Shown here piece by piece: positions 1 through 5,466 of a stretch of 12,583 bases of DNA; positions within the stretch are counted from its first letter, which is position 1, and each line of letters starts with the position of its first letter. The position numbers and the translations under genes were made by a program. Origin of the DNA: an uncultured Dialister sp. (GTDB taxonomy: Bacteria > Bacillota > Negativicutes > Veillonellales > Dialisteraceae); NCBI GenBank assembly GCA_934178345.1, contig CAKPQG010000038.1, positions 1 to 12,583 on the forward strand, given 5' to 3'. Below the pieces are notes generated by a model that did no database searches, was not told the DNA's origin, and saw only the letters and a program-made list of their open reading frames with translations.

Positions 1-180
1 CGCAGATTTGTGCCTCTGCGAGGCACATCCATCCCGGCCTTTGGCCGCCCCCTTCTCTAAGGGGGAACGCGTTTAAGAACTGTCTCATAGGGCGAGAAAA
101 CGTCCAGCGTGCTAACTGAGTAGGCCCTTGGAGAAGGGCCGCGCCAAAGGCGCAGGATAGATCCTCGAAGCGGTGTAAAA
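1..180 (+). repeat. Palindromic intergenic repeat, copy 1 (A arm + core + B arm)
   Basis: This is the first of three direct copies (others start at 277 and 498); it may be cut by the window edge. The A arm (about 10-70) has hairpins GTGCCTC/GAGGCAC, GGCC/GGCC around TTT, and CCCCCTT/AAGGGGG around CTCT. A core of about 55 bp follows (about 71-122). The B arm (about 123-165) has hairpins GCCCTT/AAGGGC around GGAG and GCGCC/GGCGC around AAA. The A arm is an inverted, diverged version of the B arm, so the unit is a long imperfect inverted repeat resembling a BIME or MITE. No coding role is likely. Confidence 0.8.
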
Positions 181-204
181 GCCAATGTTGGACAGTGCCC
201 AGCG

Positions 205-250
205 AGCAGCCCCATAGAGAAGGGGTGCGCCGAAGGCGCAGGATGGCTCC
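205..250 (+). repeat. Solitary B-type two-hairpin element
   Basis: A diverged B arm stands alone between copies 1 and 2. It has CCCC and GGGG around an ATAGAGAA centre, then GCGCC GAA GGCGC, then the GGATGG tail. The second-hairpin loop is GAA rather than AAA. It belongs to the same family as the B arms at 123 and 396 and the 88-bp array at 11231. Confidence 0.7.
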
Positions 251-276
251 CCGCACTTTACGAAATAAATCTGCTG

Positions 277-455
277 CGCAGATTTGTGCCTCTGCGAGGC
301 ACATCCATCCCGGCCTTTGGCCGCCCCCTTCTCTAAGGGGGAACGCGTTTAAGAACTGTCTCATAGGGCAAGAAAACGCCCAGCATGCTAACTGAGTAGG
401 CCCTTGGAGAAGGGCCGCGCCAAAGGCGCAGGATGGATCCTCGAAGAGGTAGGGC
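277..455 (+). repeat. Palindromic intergenic repeat, copy 2 (A arm + core + B arm)
   Basis: Near-identical to copy 1 over about 165 bases, starting at the same CGCAGATTTG. Differences are few and mostly in the core (for example GGGCAAG against GGGCGAG). The B arm ends in GGATGGATCC TCGAAG. The sequence after 455 is unrelated until copy 3 begins. Confidence 0.8.
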
Positions 456-497
456 GACTTATGAGAAGGCCATAAAAAGAGAAAGAAGAATCTGCTA

Positions 498-650
498 CGC
501 AGATTTGTGCCTCTGCGAGGCACATCCATCCCGGCCTTTGGCCGCCCCCTTCTCTAAGGGGGAACGCGTTTAAGAACTGTCTCATAGGGCGAGAAAACGT
601 CCAGTATGCTAACTGAGTAGGCCCTTGGAGAAGGGGGAACGCGTTTACCC
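498..650 (+). repeat. Palindromic intergenic repeat, copy 3, chimeric 3' end
   Basis: The A arm and core match copies 1 and 2. The B arm is broken: after CCCTTGGAGAAGGG it continues with GGAACGCGTTTA, which is the sequence that normally follows the A-arm hairpin. The crossover is at the AAGGG shared by both arms. The GCGCC/GGCGC hairpin is therefore missing. The nuclease-like gene begins about 35 bases downstream. Confidence 0.75.
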
Positions 651-684
651 GTAATCCGAAATGGCATGCAAGGAGGTTTTCTTT

Positions 685-1068
685 ATGCGTATCTATAAAA
701 ACCCTGCCATGAAAGAGCGAGCTCGCGAACTGCGTGGCCACATGACGCCGCAGGAGACGCTCCTCTGGAATTATTGCCTGAAGCGTCTTCCAGTGCAGAT
801 CTACCGGCAATATGTCATAGAAAGCTACATCGTCGATTTCTTCTGCAGGAAAGCACGGCTCGTCATCGAAGTCGACGGCGCGCAGCATCGCTCTTTGGAA
901 GGCATGAAATACGACGAAAAGCGCAGCAGCCGCATAGAGAAATATGATATCCTCGTCATCCGCTTCTCAAACCTTGACATCGAGCACAACCTCAAAAACG
1001 TGGGGCAGTATATAGAAAACATCATTCAGGAACGTTTGCAATCGCTGGAAACAGAATCTGAACCATAA
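685..1068 (+). CDS. DUF559 / Vsr-like endonuclease-fold protein
   Basis: The 127-residue product matches the DUF559 family (COG2852), small proteins with a PD-(D/E)XK nuclease-like fold related to very-short-patch repair enzymes. The N-terminal part has the MTPQE and LLW stretch typical of the family. The core is VDF with D51, followed by IEVDG with E62 and D64, and H68 after Q67; these are the presumed metal and catalytic positions. The start was chosen because AAGGAGG at 670-676 lies 8 bases upstream of this ATG. An in-frame ATG at 661 would place the ribosome site inside the gene. The gene stands alone, just after three palindromic repeats, and is followed by its own terminator. No methylase or other restriction partner is beside it. 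Its true substrate is unknown; the family is widespread but little characterised. Confidence 0.85.
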   Translation: MRIYKNPAMKERARELRGHMTPQETLLWNYCLKRLPVQIYRQYVIESYIVDFFCRKARLVIEVDGAQHRSLEGMKYDEKRSSRIEKYDILVIRFSNLDIEHNLKNVGQYIENIIQERLQSLETESEP

Positions 1069-1070
1069 AC

Positions 1071-1084
1071 CGTAAGACGTAACA
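1071..1084 (+). repeat. Short heptad pair (CGTAAGA / CGTAACA)
   Basis: Two 7-bp units sit directly after the DUF559 stop codon. Too short to be significant alone, but it matches the period seen in the longer tracts across the window. Confidence 0.35.
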
Positions 1085-1156
1085 AGCGAGCCAGTCTCAA
1101 TGAACCAGTCCCCTAGAGCCGGCGCGGGATAAGAGCTTTCCCTTTTTGCAGATAAG

Positions 1157-1194
1157 AAAGAACGCATCACACATATGGAGGATGCGTTCTTTTT
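1157..1194 (+). terminator. Intrinsic terminator of the DUF559 gene
   Basis: A 12-bp perfect stem pairs 1157-1168 (AAAGAACGCATC) with 1181-1192 (GATGCGTTCTTT). It has a 12-base loop and runs into a T-tract. It lies about 90 bases after the stop codon. Confidence 0.8.
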
Positions 1195-1253
1195 GCGTGC
1201 AGTCAAGGAGCAGGAAGCCGGTTTTATAAGATGGAAATGAAAATAGGTTATTG

Positions 1254-1288
1254 TCAACGTTGAATAAAGCGAAAAGTTGTTATATGAT
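1254..1288 (+). promoter_or_regulatory. Putative bioY promoter with overlapping palindrome
   Basis: A -35-like TTGAAT (1260-1265) is 17 bases from a -10-like TATGAT (1283-1288), placing transcription start near 1295. A perfect 10-bp palindrome TCAACGTTGA (1254-1263) overlaps the -35 and could be an operator. TTGTCAAC at 1251-1258 resembles a BirA half-site, but no matching right half is found at the usual spacing, so BirA control is not shown. Confidence 0.45.
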
Positions 1289-1338
1289 ATGTATGTTAAC
1301 TTGGCAAACTTATGGTAATAACAATCGAGGCGATGAAG

Positions 1339-1908
1339 ATGGTCAGAGGAGAAGCAGCGGTGGCTGGCGGAAGCCGGACGAAGGAGATGGTGCTCTTTGG
1401 ATTGTTTACAGCACTGATCGCGATCGGGGCGTTTATCAAGATCCCGGTGCCGGTGTGTCCGTTTACGCTGCAGCTTTTGTTTACGACGTTGGCGGGGCTT
1501 ATCCTGGGGAGCCGAAACGGGGCTTGCTCGGTGGGGCTGTATGTGCTTCTGGGGCTCGCGGGGGTGCCGGTCTTTACGGAGGGCGGCGGGCCTTCGTATA
1601 TTTTCCAGCCGACGTTTGGATACCTCATCGGGTTCATCGCGGGGGCATGGCTGACGGGTTGGATCTCCGAGAGGAGCGGAGACTTCTCTTTCGGCAAGAC
1701 TCTTTTTGCGAATCTTGCGGGGCTTCTGGTGGTGTATCTTTTTGGGATGGTGTATGTGTACATCATCAATAATTTCTATCTGGGGACGCCGATCGGGGTC
1801 TGGCCGGTGGTGCTGTACTGCTTCGTGCTGGCGGTGCCGGGGGATATCTGTCTGTGCATTCTGGCCGCGATGCTGGCGTCGCGGCTGAAGAAGGCCATTG
1901 GAAGATAG
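1339..1908 (+). CDS. bioY: Biotin ECF transporter S component BioY
   Basis: BioY is the membrane-embedded, substrate-binding S component that captures biotin for uptake, usually with a shared ECF energising module (EcfA, EcfA', EcfT), none of which is in this window. The 189-residue product has about six hydrophobic segments and the family hallmarks: FTALIAIGAFIKIPVP near the N terminus, LGLAGVPVF and PTFGYLIGF in the middle, and PGD near residue 168 before the last helix. The start is uncertain. ATG 1339 has GAGG at 1327-1330 with an 8-base gap; in-frame ATGs at 1312 and 1333 have poorer sites. One oddity: the position three residues after D169, normally lysine in BioY (GDxxK), is L172. It is followed by bioD and bioA in the same direction, so this looks like a biotin import and synthesis cluster. 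Confidence 0.92.
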   Translation: MVRGEAAVAGGSRTKEMVLFGLFTALIAIGAFIKIPVPVCPFTLQLLFTTLAGLILGSRNGACSVGLYVLLGLAGVPVFTEGGGPSYIFQPTFGYLIGFIAGAWLTGWISERSGDFSFGKTLFANLAGLLVVYLFGMVYVYIINNFYLGTPIGVWPVVLYCFVLAVPGDICLCILAAMLASRLKKAIGR

Positions 1909-1913
1909 AAATA

Positions 1914-2089
1914 GTAGCTGGTGACTGGTGACTAGGGATTAGGTTTGCGATACGAGAAACCCGCTGGTTTCAAACCTCCGCGGCGCTTCTATATTCTTAT
2001 GCGCCGCACCACCATTTCTCATTTCTAATTTTTCATTTGAGCGAGGCTTTCAAACGTAATCAAAGGGTGCCCCGCCCAAGGGGCTAACC
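1914..2089 (+). repeat. Mosaic intergenic repeat between bioY and bioD
   Basis: Several modules follow each other. Four GTGACTA-type heptads (1914-1941) come first. Then a hairpin AGGTTTG (1941-1947)/CAAACCT (1971-1977) encloses an inner AAACC/GGTTT. Then GCGGCGC (1980-1986)/GCGCCGC (2001-2007) has an AT-rich loop. Four ATTTCTC-type heptads (2014-2041) follow, then a tail ending GGGCTAACC at 2089. The same order recurs at 5142-5372 and 12364-12583, and inverted at 6762-6945. No gene is visible in this gap. Confidence 0.75.
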
Positions 2090-2105
2090 ATGAATCTCTT
2101 TATCC

Positions 2106-2126
2106 GAACAACTAACAACTAGCAGC
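2106..2126 (+). repeat. Short heptad tract (AACAACT type)
   Basis: Two clear 7-bp units and a degenerate third lie just upstream of the bioD ribosome binding site. A similar AACAAC pair lies just upstream of bioA (about 2988-3001). Confidence 0.5.
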
Positions 2127-2148
2127 AAAATGAAAGAAGGTATTTCAA

Positions 2149-2823
2149 ATGAGCAAGGGACTTTTTATCACGGGGACGGATACGGATATCGGGAAGACTT
2201 ATGTGACGGCGCTTCTGGTGAAGACGATGCGTCAGAATGGGTATGATACGGGCTACTACAAGGCGGCGGTCAGCGGGGCGAGGGCGGTCGCTGCATCGGA
2301 TGCGGGCTTTGTGAATGAGTTCGCAGGGATCCATGAACCGGAGGATATGCTCTTGTCGTATCTGTACCAGCATGCGGTGTCGCCGCATCTGGCGGCGCGC
2401 CTCGAGGGGCATCCGCTGGAGAAGGATGTGATCCTTGCGGCGTGGAAGCGGGTGACGGAGGCGTATCCGTATGTGACGATGGAAGGGTCCGGCGGCATTG
2501 TGTGTCCGATCCGCCACGATGAGAAGGCGGTGTACTATCTGGAGGATATCATTTCTTGGCTGCATTTGCCGGTGCTTGTCATCGCGGATGCGGGGCTGGG
2601 GACGATCAATCATGTGGTGACGACGTGTGAGTATATCGCCCATAGAAATATTCCGATCCGGGGCATCATCCTGAACAACTGGAAGGGCGGTGTGATGGAA
2701 GAGGATAATGTGAAGATGATCGAGGAAATCACGGGGGTCTCTGTCATCGCGAAGGTCGCGAAGGGGGATGAGATCCTCCATTGCGATCCGAAGGTACTGG
2801 AAGGATTGTATCAAGAGGTTTGA
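2149..2823 (+). CDS. bioD: Dethiobiotin synthetase
   Basis: BioD closes the ureido ring of biotin: it converts 7,8-diaminopelargonate, CO2 and ATP to dethiobiotin in the cytoplasm. The 224-residue length equals the usual size. The P-loop is GTDTDIGKT at residues 9-17. YYKAAVSGA in the next segment carries the substrate-contact lysine, and EGSGG near residue 114 matches the conserved EGAGG loop with serine for alanine. The start is supported by AAGAAGG at 2134-2140 with an 8-base gap. It lies 240 bases after bioY and 200 bases before bioA, all on the plus strand. I see no terminator in either gap, so co-transcription is plausible despite the repeats. bioB and bioF are absent from the window. 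Confidence 0.96.
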   Translation: MSKGLFITGTDTDIGKTYVTALLVKTMRQNGYDTGYYKAAVSGARAVAASDAGFVNEFAGIHEPEDMLLSYLYQHAVSPHLAARLEGHPLEKDVILAAWKRVTEAYPYVTMEGSGGIVCPIRHDEKAVYYLEDIISWLHLPVLVIADAGLGTINHVVTTCEYIAHRNIPIRGIILNNWKGGVMEEDNVKMIEEITGVSVIAKVAKGDEILHCDPKVLEGLYQEV

Positions 2824-2872
2824 TGGATAGTTTGCGGCAGACAGTGGCAAAGGTGGCATTGTTCAACATGGG

Positions 2873-2936
2873 TTTTATACCGCTCGTGGGATCCATCCTG
2901 CGCCTTTGGCGCGGCCCTTCTCTAAGGGCCTGTTCA
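2873..2936 (-). repeat. B-type two-hairpin element, inverted
   Basis: This is the reverse complement of the unit found in the 88-bp array. It carries TTTTATACCGC, then GGATCCATCC, then GCGCC TTT GGCGC, then GCCCTT CTCT AAGGGC. The flanks match the array's TCGAAGCGGTATAAAA side. It sits between bioD and bioA and is the only minus-oriented solitary copy seen. Confidence 0.75.
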
Positions 2937-2948
2937 GATGGAGGGAAA

Positions 2949-3001
2949 CCCAAAAACCAAAAACCATAAACCGTACACACGATTTCCAAACAACCAACAA
3001 C
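2949..3001 (+). repeat. Heptad tracts (AAAAACC and AACAAC types)
   Basis: CC doublets recur every 7 bases at 2950, 2957, 2964 and 2971 in an A-rich context. A second tract with two AACAAC-type heptads follows at about 2988-3001, just before the bioA ribosome binding site. Both have the 7-bp period seen elsewhere but different sequences. Confidence 0.6.
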
Positions 3002-3023
3002 AAAGTAAAAGGAGAGAAGTCTG

Positions 3024-4376
3024 ATGAGTGAAATCAACTGGGAAGCGGAGGATGCGAAGTATATCTGGCACCCGGCCATGCAGATGAAGGATAATGAGGT
3101 ATTTCCGCCGGTGGTGATCGACCATGCGAAGGGGTGTTATCTGTATGACACGCATGGCAAGGCGTACCTGGATATCATTTCTTCGTGGTGGTGCAATCTT
3201 CTGGGACATGCGAATCCGGAGATCAATGCGGCGCTGAAGCAGCAGGTGGATGAGCTGGAGCATGTCATTTTCACGAATTTCACGCACAAGCCGGCGATCG
3301 AGCTGGCTCGTGAGCTGTCGGAGCTTTTGCCGGCGGGGCTCACGAAGTTCACTTTCCATGATAATGGGTCTTCGGCGGTGGAGGCGGCGCTGAAGATGGC
3401 ATTCCAGTACCAGTATCAGACGGGACATCCGGAGCGGACGCGCTTCATGTGTCTGCCGGAGTCGTATCACGGGGAGACGATCGGGGCGCTCTCGGTCGGC
3501 TCGATGGATCTGTATGCGAAGATTTTCCACCCGATGCTGATGAATAATATTCATTTCAAAGGGCTGGACTGTTACCGCTGTCCATACGGAAAAACGAGAG
3601 AGACGTGCGGCGTAGAGTGCTTCGAGGACGCGGAGGCGGCCTTTAAGAAATATGGCAAAGAAACGGTGGCGTGCATCGTGGAACCGATCCTGCAGGGCGC
3701 GGCCGGCATGCGTATCTATCCGGCGGAGTATTTGAGGAAGCTCAGAAAGCTCTGCGACGAGTACGGCGTGCTCCTGATCGATGATGAGATCGCAGCGGGC
3801 TTTGGCCGCACGGGCAAGCTCTTTGCGATCGAGCATGCGGGTGTGTCCCCGGATATCCTCTGCACATCGAAGGGGCTGACGGCAGGCTATATGCCGATGT
3901 CTATCACCATCACGACAGACAAGGTGTATGATGCCTTCTATGATGACTTCGGTACGCACAAGGCTTTCGTCCACAGCCATACCTATGCAGGAAATCCGAT
4001 GGGCTGCGCCATCGCGCTCGCAGTTCTAAAGATCATGAAGCGTGACCATATCCTTGCGAAGGTGAATGAGGATGGGAAGTACTTGCATGAAGAGCTGATG
4101 CAGGCTCTCGGCAACCACAAGAATGTCGGAGAGATCCGCCACATCGGGCTCATCAACGCCATCGAGCTGGTCGAAGATCCGAAAACGAAGAAGGCCTTCG
4201 ATCCTGCGCGCCGTATCGGCTGGCACATCTTCAGAAAGGCCATGGACTTGGGCCTCGTGCTTCGTCCGATGGGGGATATCATCTATTTCAATCCGCCGCT
4301 CAATATCACAAGAGAAGAGCTGGATAAGGGCGTCGCGCTCTGCAAAGAGGCCGTCGAGAGTGTGCTGGGGAAGTAG
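3024..4376 (+). CDS. bioA: Adenosylmethionine-8-amino-7-oxononanoate aminotransferase
   Basis: BioA is the PLP enzyme that turns 8-amino-7-oxononanoate (KAPA) into 7,8-diaminopelargonate, usually with S-adenosylmethionine as amino donor. It works just before BioD. The 450-residue product has the substrate-site SSWW (W55, W56), YHGET with the tyrosine that packs near PLP, DDEIAAGFGRTG with the PLP-binding D254, and TSKG with the Schiff-base lysine K283. HSHTYAGNP follows. Each key residue sits 9 positions later than my remembered E. coli numbering (D245, K274), which is consistent. The start is supported by AAAGGAG at 3008-3014, 9 bases upstream. A GTGACTA-type heptad tract begins at the last base of its stop codon. 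A related class III aminotransferase is the only alternative and is unlikely beside bioD. Confidence 0.96.
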   Translation: MSEINWEAEDAKYIWHPAMQMKDNEVFPPVVIDHAKGCYLYDTHGKAYLDIISSWWCNLLGHANPEINAALKQQVDELEHVIFTNFTHKPAIELARELSELLPAGLTKFTFHDNGSSAVEAALKMAFQYQYQTGHPERTRFMCLPESYHGETIGALSVGSMDLYAKIFHPMLMNNIHFKGLDCYRCPYGKTRETCGVECFEDAEAAFKKYGKETVACIVEPILQGAAGMRIYPAEYLRKLRKLCDEYGVLLIDDEIAAGFGRTGKLFAIEHAGVSPDILCTSKGLTAGYMPMSITITTDKVYDAFYDDFGTHKAFVHSHTYAGNPMGCAIALAVLKIMKRDHILAKVNEDGKYLHEELMQALGNHKNVGEIRHIGLINAIELVEDPKTKKAFDPARRIGWHIFRKAMDLGLVLRPMGDIIYFNPPLNITREELDKGVALCKEAVESVLGK

Positions 4377-4444
4377 GGACTGGTGGTTAGTGACTAGTGA
4401 CTAGGGACTAGGACGAGATGTCAGAAATCAGATGTCAGAAAGAA
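4376..4444 (+). repeat. Heptad tracts (GTGACTA then GATGTCA types)
   Basis: Five in-phase GTGACTA-type heptads run from 4376 (the G of the bioA stop codon) to 4410. Four heptads alternating GATGTCA and GAAATCA/GAAAGAA run from 4417 to 4444. Two unrelated sequences thus share one period side by side. Confidence 0.7.
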
Positions 4445-4451
4445 ACGTGAT

Positions 4452-4494
4452 AAAAGGCCCGCGATTCTCAAATGAGAGAATCACGGGCCTTTTT
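4452..4494. terminator. Bidirectional intrinsic terminator (bioA / ACT protein)
   Basis: An 18-bp stem pairs 4452-4469 with 4476-4493. One mismatch (C4462 against A4483) and a 6-base loop are present. T-tracts lie on the 3' side of both strands, so it can end bioA on the plus strand and the ACT-domain gene on the minus strand. Confidence 0.85.
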
Positions 4495-4497
4495 GCT

Positions 4498-4525
4498 TGA
4501 AGTCTGAAGTCTAAAGTCTAGTCTA
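4498..4525 (+). repeat. Heptad tract (TGAAGTC type)
   Basis: Three to four units of TGAAGTC/TAAAGTC lie between the bidirectional terminator and the stop codon of the minus-strand ACT gene, abutting that stop codon. Confidence 0.6.
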
Positions 4526-4939
4526 TCAGAATTCTTCTACCAGCTTGTAGCCTTTTCCTTTGAGGAAGGCTTCGGTCTCGGACTCGGTGGTGCTGAAGAC
4601 GGCGATCGGAGAGCTGGTCTCACGGTCGAAGGAAATGTAGAGGTAGCGGATCATGACATTGGCTGCCTGGAGGTCGCCAAGGATGCGGTCGAGGGCGCCC
4701 GGCTTGTCCGAGCCCATATCGACGGCGATGACGAGGTCGACGCGGCACTGGTAGCCTTCTTTTTCAAGGATGAAGGCGGCTTCTTCCGGTTTGTCTACGA
4801 TAAGGCGGACGATGCCGAATTCTGCGCTGTCGTTGGCGAGCATGGTGTAAATATTGATGTTCTCTTTCGCGAGAATGGATGTCATGCGGGAGAGGGCGCC
4901 CTGACGGTTCGCCGTGAAGATGGATACCTGCTGTAACAT
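4526..4939 (-). CDS. Tandem ACT-domain protein (COG4747-like)
   Basis: The 137-residue protein is two ACT domains in a row. The first spans about residues 1-65 (MLQQVSIFTANRQGALSRMT, then NINIYTMLAND). The second spans about 68-137 (VIAVDMGSDKPGALDRIL, then NVMIRYLYISF). ACT domains bind amino acids; stand-alone pairs like this are regulatory, but their target is usually unknown. The start at 4939 is set by AAGGAGG (reverse strand, 4946-4952) 6 bases upstream; a longer frame to 4984 would swallow that site. It is a single-gene unit, convergent with bioA and divergent from tyrS. No enzyme domain is fused to it. The nearby amino acid genes (tyrS, liv) suggest amino acid sensing but do not prove a link. 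Confidence 0.85.
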   Translation of the reverse strand: MLQQVSIFTANRQGALSRMTSILAKENINIYTMLANDSAEFGIVRLIVDKPEEAAFILEKEGYQCRVDLVIAVDMGSDKPGALDRILGDLQAANVMIRYLYISFDRETSSPIAVFSTTESETEAFLKGKGYKLVEEF

Positions 4940-4974
4940 GATGGACCTCCTTGGATGGGTGAATGTATCTTTAT

Positions 4975-4984
4975 ATTGTAGCAT
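4975..4984 (-). promoter_or_regulatory. Putative extended -10 promoter of the ACT gene
   Basis: On the minus strand, TGC TACAAT reads as an extended -10 (TGn plus 5 of 6 consensus bases) about 35 bases upstream of the chosen start. I see no convincing -35, as expected for extended -10 promoters. Confidence 0.4.
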
Positions 4985-5011
4985 AGGAGTGGGAAATTAG
5001 GAATGGGATTC

Positions 5012-5067
5012 GGGTTCAAGGTTCAAGGTTCAGGGTTCAGGGTTCAAGGTTCAAGGTTCAAGGTTGT
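5012..5067 (+). repeat. Heptad tract (GGTTCAA type)
   Basis: Eight in-phase units of AGGTTCA or GGGTTCA, the last degenerate. This is the complement of the GAACCCT-type tract at 7669-7710. Weaker 7-base phasing (AGGAATG-like) continues upstream to about 4985. Confidence 0.8.
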
Positions 5068-5068
5068 G

Positions 5069-5112
5069 GTGGCGGCTTCGCCGCACATATATAATGCAGT
5101 GAAGCCGCTACC
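5069..5112 (+). repeat. Inverted repeat, GGCGGCTTCGCCGC type
   Basis: A tight GCGGC TTC GCCGC hairpin (5072-5084) is followed by a wider 12-bp inverted repeat: 5069-5080 pairs with 5101-5112 with one G-T wobble. Related hairpins in the opposite orientation lie at 7650-7662 and 12294-12306. Confidence 0.7.
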
Positions 5113-5141
5113 ATAACCCCGAAGTTTGAAAGCAGGGATGA

Positions 5142-5372
5142 GTAGCTAGTGACTAGTGACTAGTGACTTGTGACTGGTAGCTAGGGATTAGTGGCTAGGG
5201 ATTAGTGGCTAGGGATTAGGTTTGCGATACGAGAAAACCGCTGGTTTCAAACCTCCGCGGCGCTTCCATATGATTATGCGCCGCACCACCCCCGTTGAAC
5301 CCTCCGAACCTGTTGAACCCGCTGAACCTCTTTCGTACGCAATCAAGGGACAGAACGCCCCAAGGGCTAACC
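5142..5372 (+). repeat. Mosaic intergenic repeat upstream of tyrS
   Basis: Eleven heptads in unbroken phase (5142-5218) mix GTGACTA, GTAGCTA, GTGGCTA and GGGATTA. Hairpin AGGTTTG (5218-5224)/CAAACCT (5248-5254) follows, then GCGGCGC (5257-5263)/GCGCCGC (5278-5284). A GAAC-based tract with a 9-base period replaces the heptads of the 1914-2089 copy. The tail ends GGGCTAACC at 5372. Confidence 0.75.
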
Positions 5373-5420
5373 CCGAACCCTGAACCCGCTCCCTCTTTCC
5401 ATTCCCTTTTCCCCTCATTT

Positions 5421-5449
5421 ATGGTAATATGGTAGCCATAGACTATATT
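5421..5449 (+). promoter_or_regulatory. Weak candidate promoter of tyrS
   Basis: TATATT at 5444-5449 could be a -10. The region 17 bases upstream (ATGGTA) is a poor -35. A small dyad TATGG TAG CCATA (5428-5440) lies between. There is no T-box here, unlike many Bacillota tyrS genes. Confidence 0.3.
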
Positions 5450-5466
5450 TATAACGAGGTGCAGGA

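Noticed and set aside
195..395. Plus-strand frame of 66 codons in the left repeat region
   Set aside because: It lies entirely in repeat units and has no supported start.
388..888. Minus-strand frame of 166 codons overlapping the DUF559 gene
   Set aside because: It is antisense to a well-supported gene and its other half is palindromic repeat sequence.
1251..1310. BirA operator upstream of bioY
   Set aside because: Only a TTGTCAAC half-site is present; no GTTWACAA partner at the expected 14-16 base spacing.
2823..2969. Small plus-strand frame starting in TGATG at the bioD stop
   Set aside because: Its ribosome site spacing is poor and its second half is the inverted B element and an AAAAACC tract.
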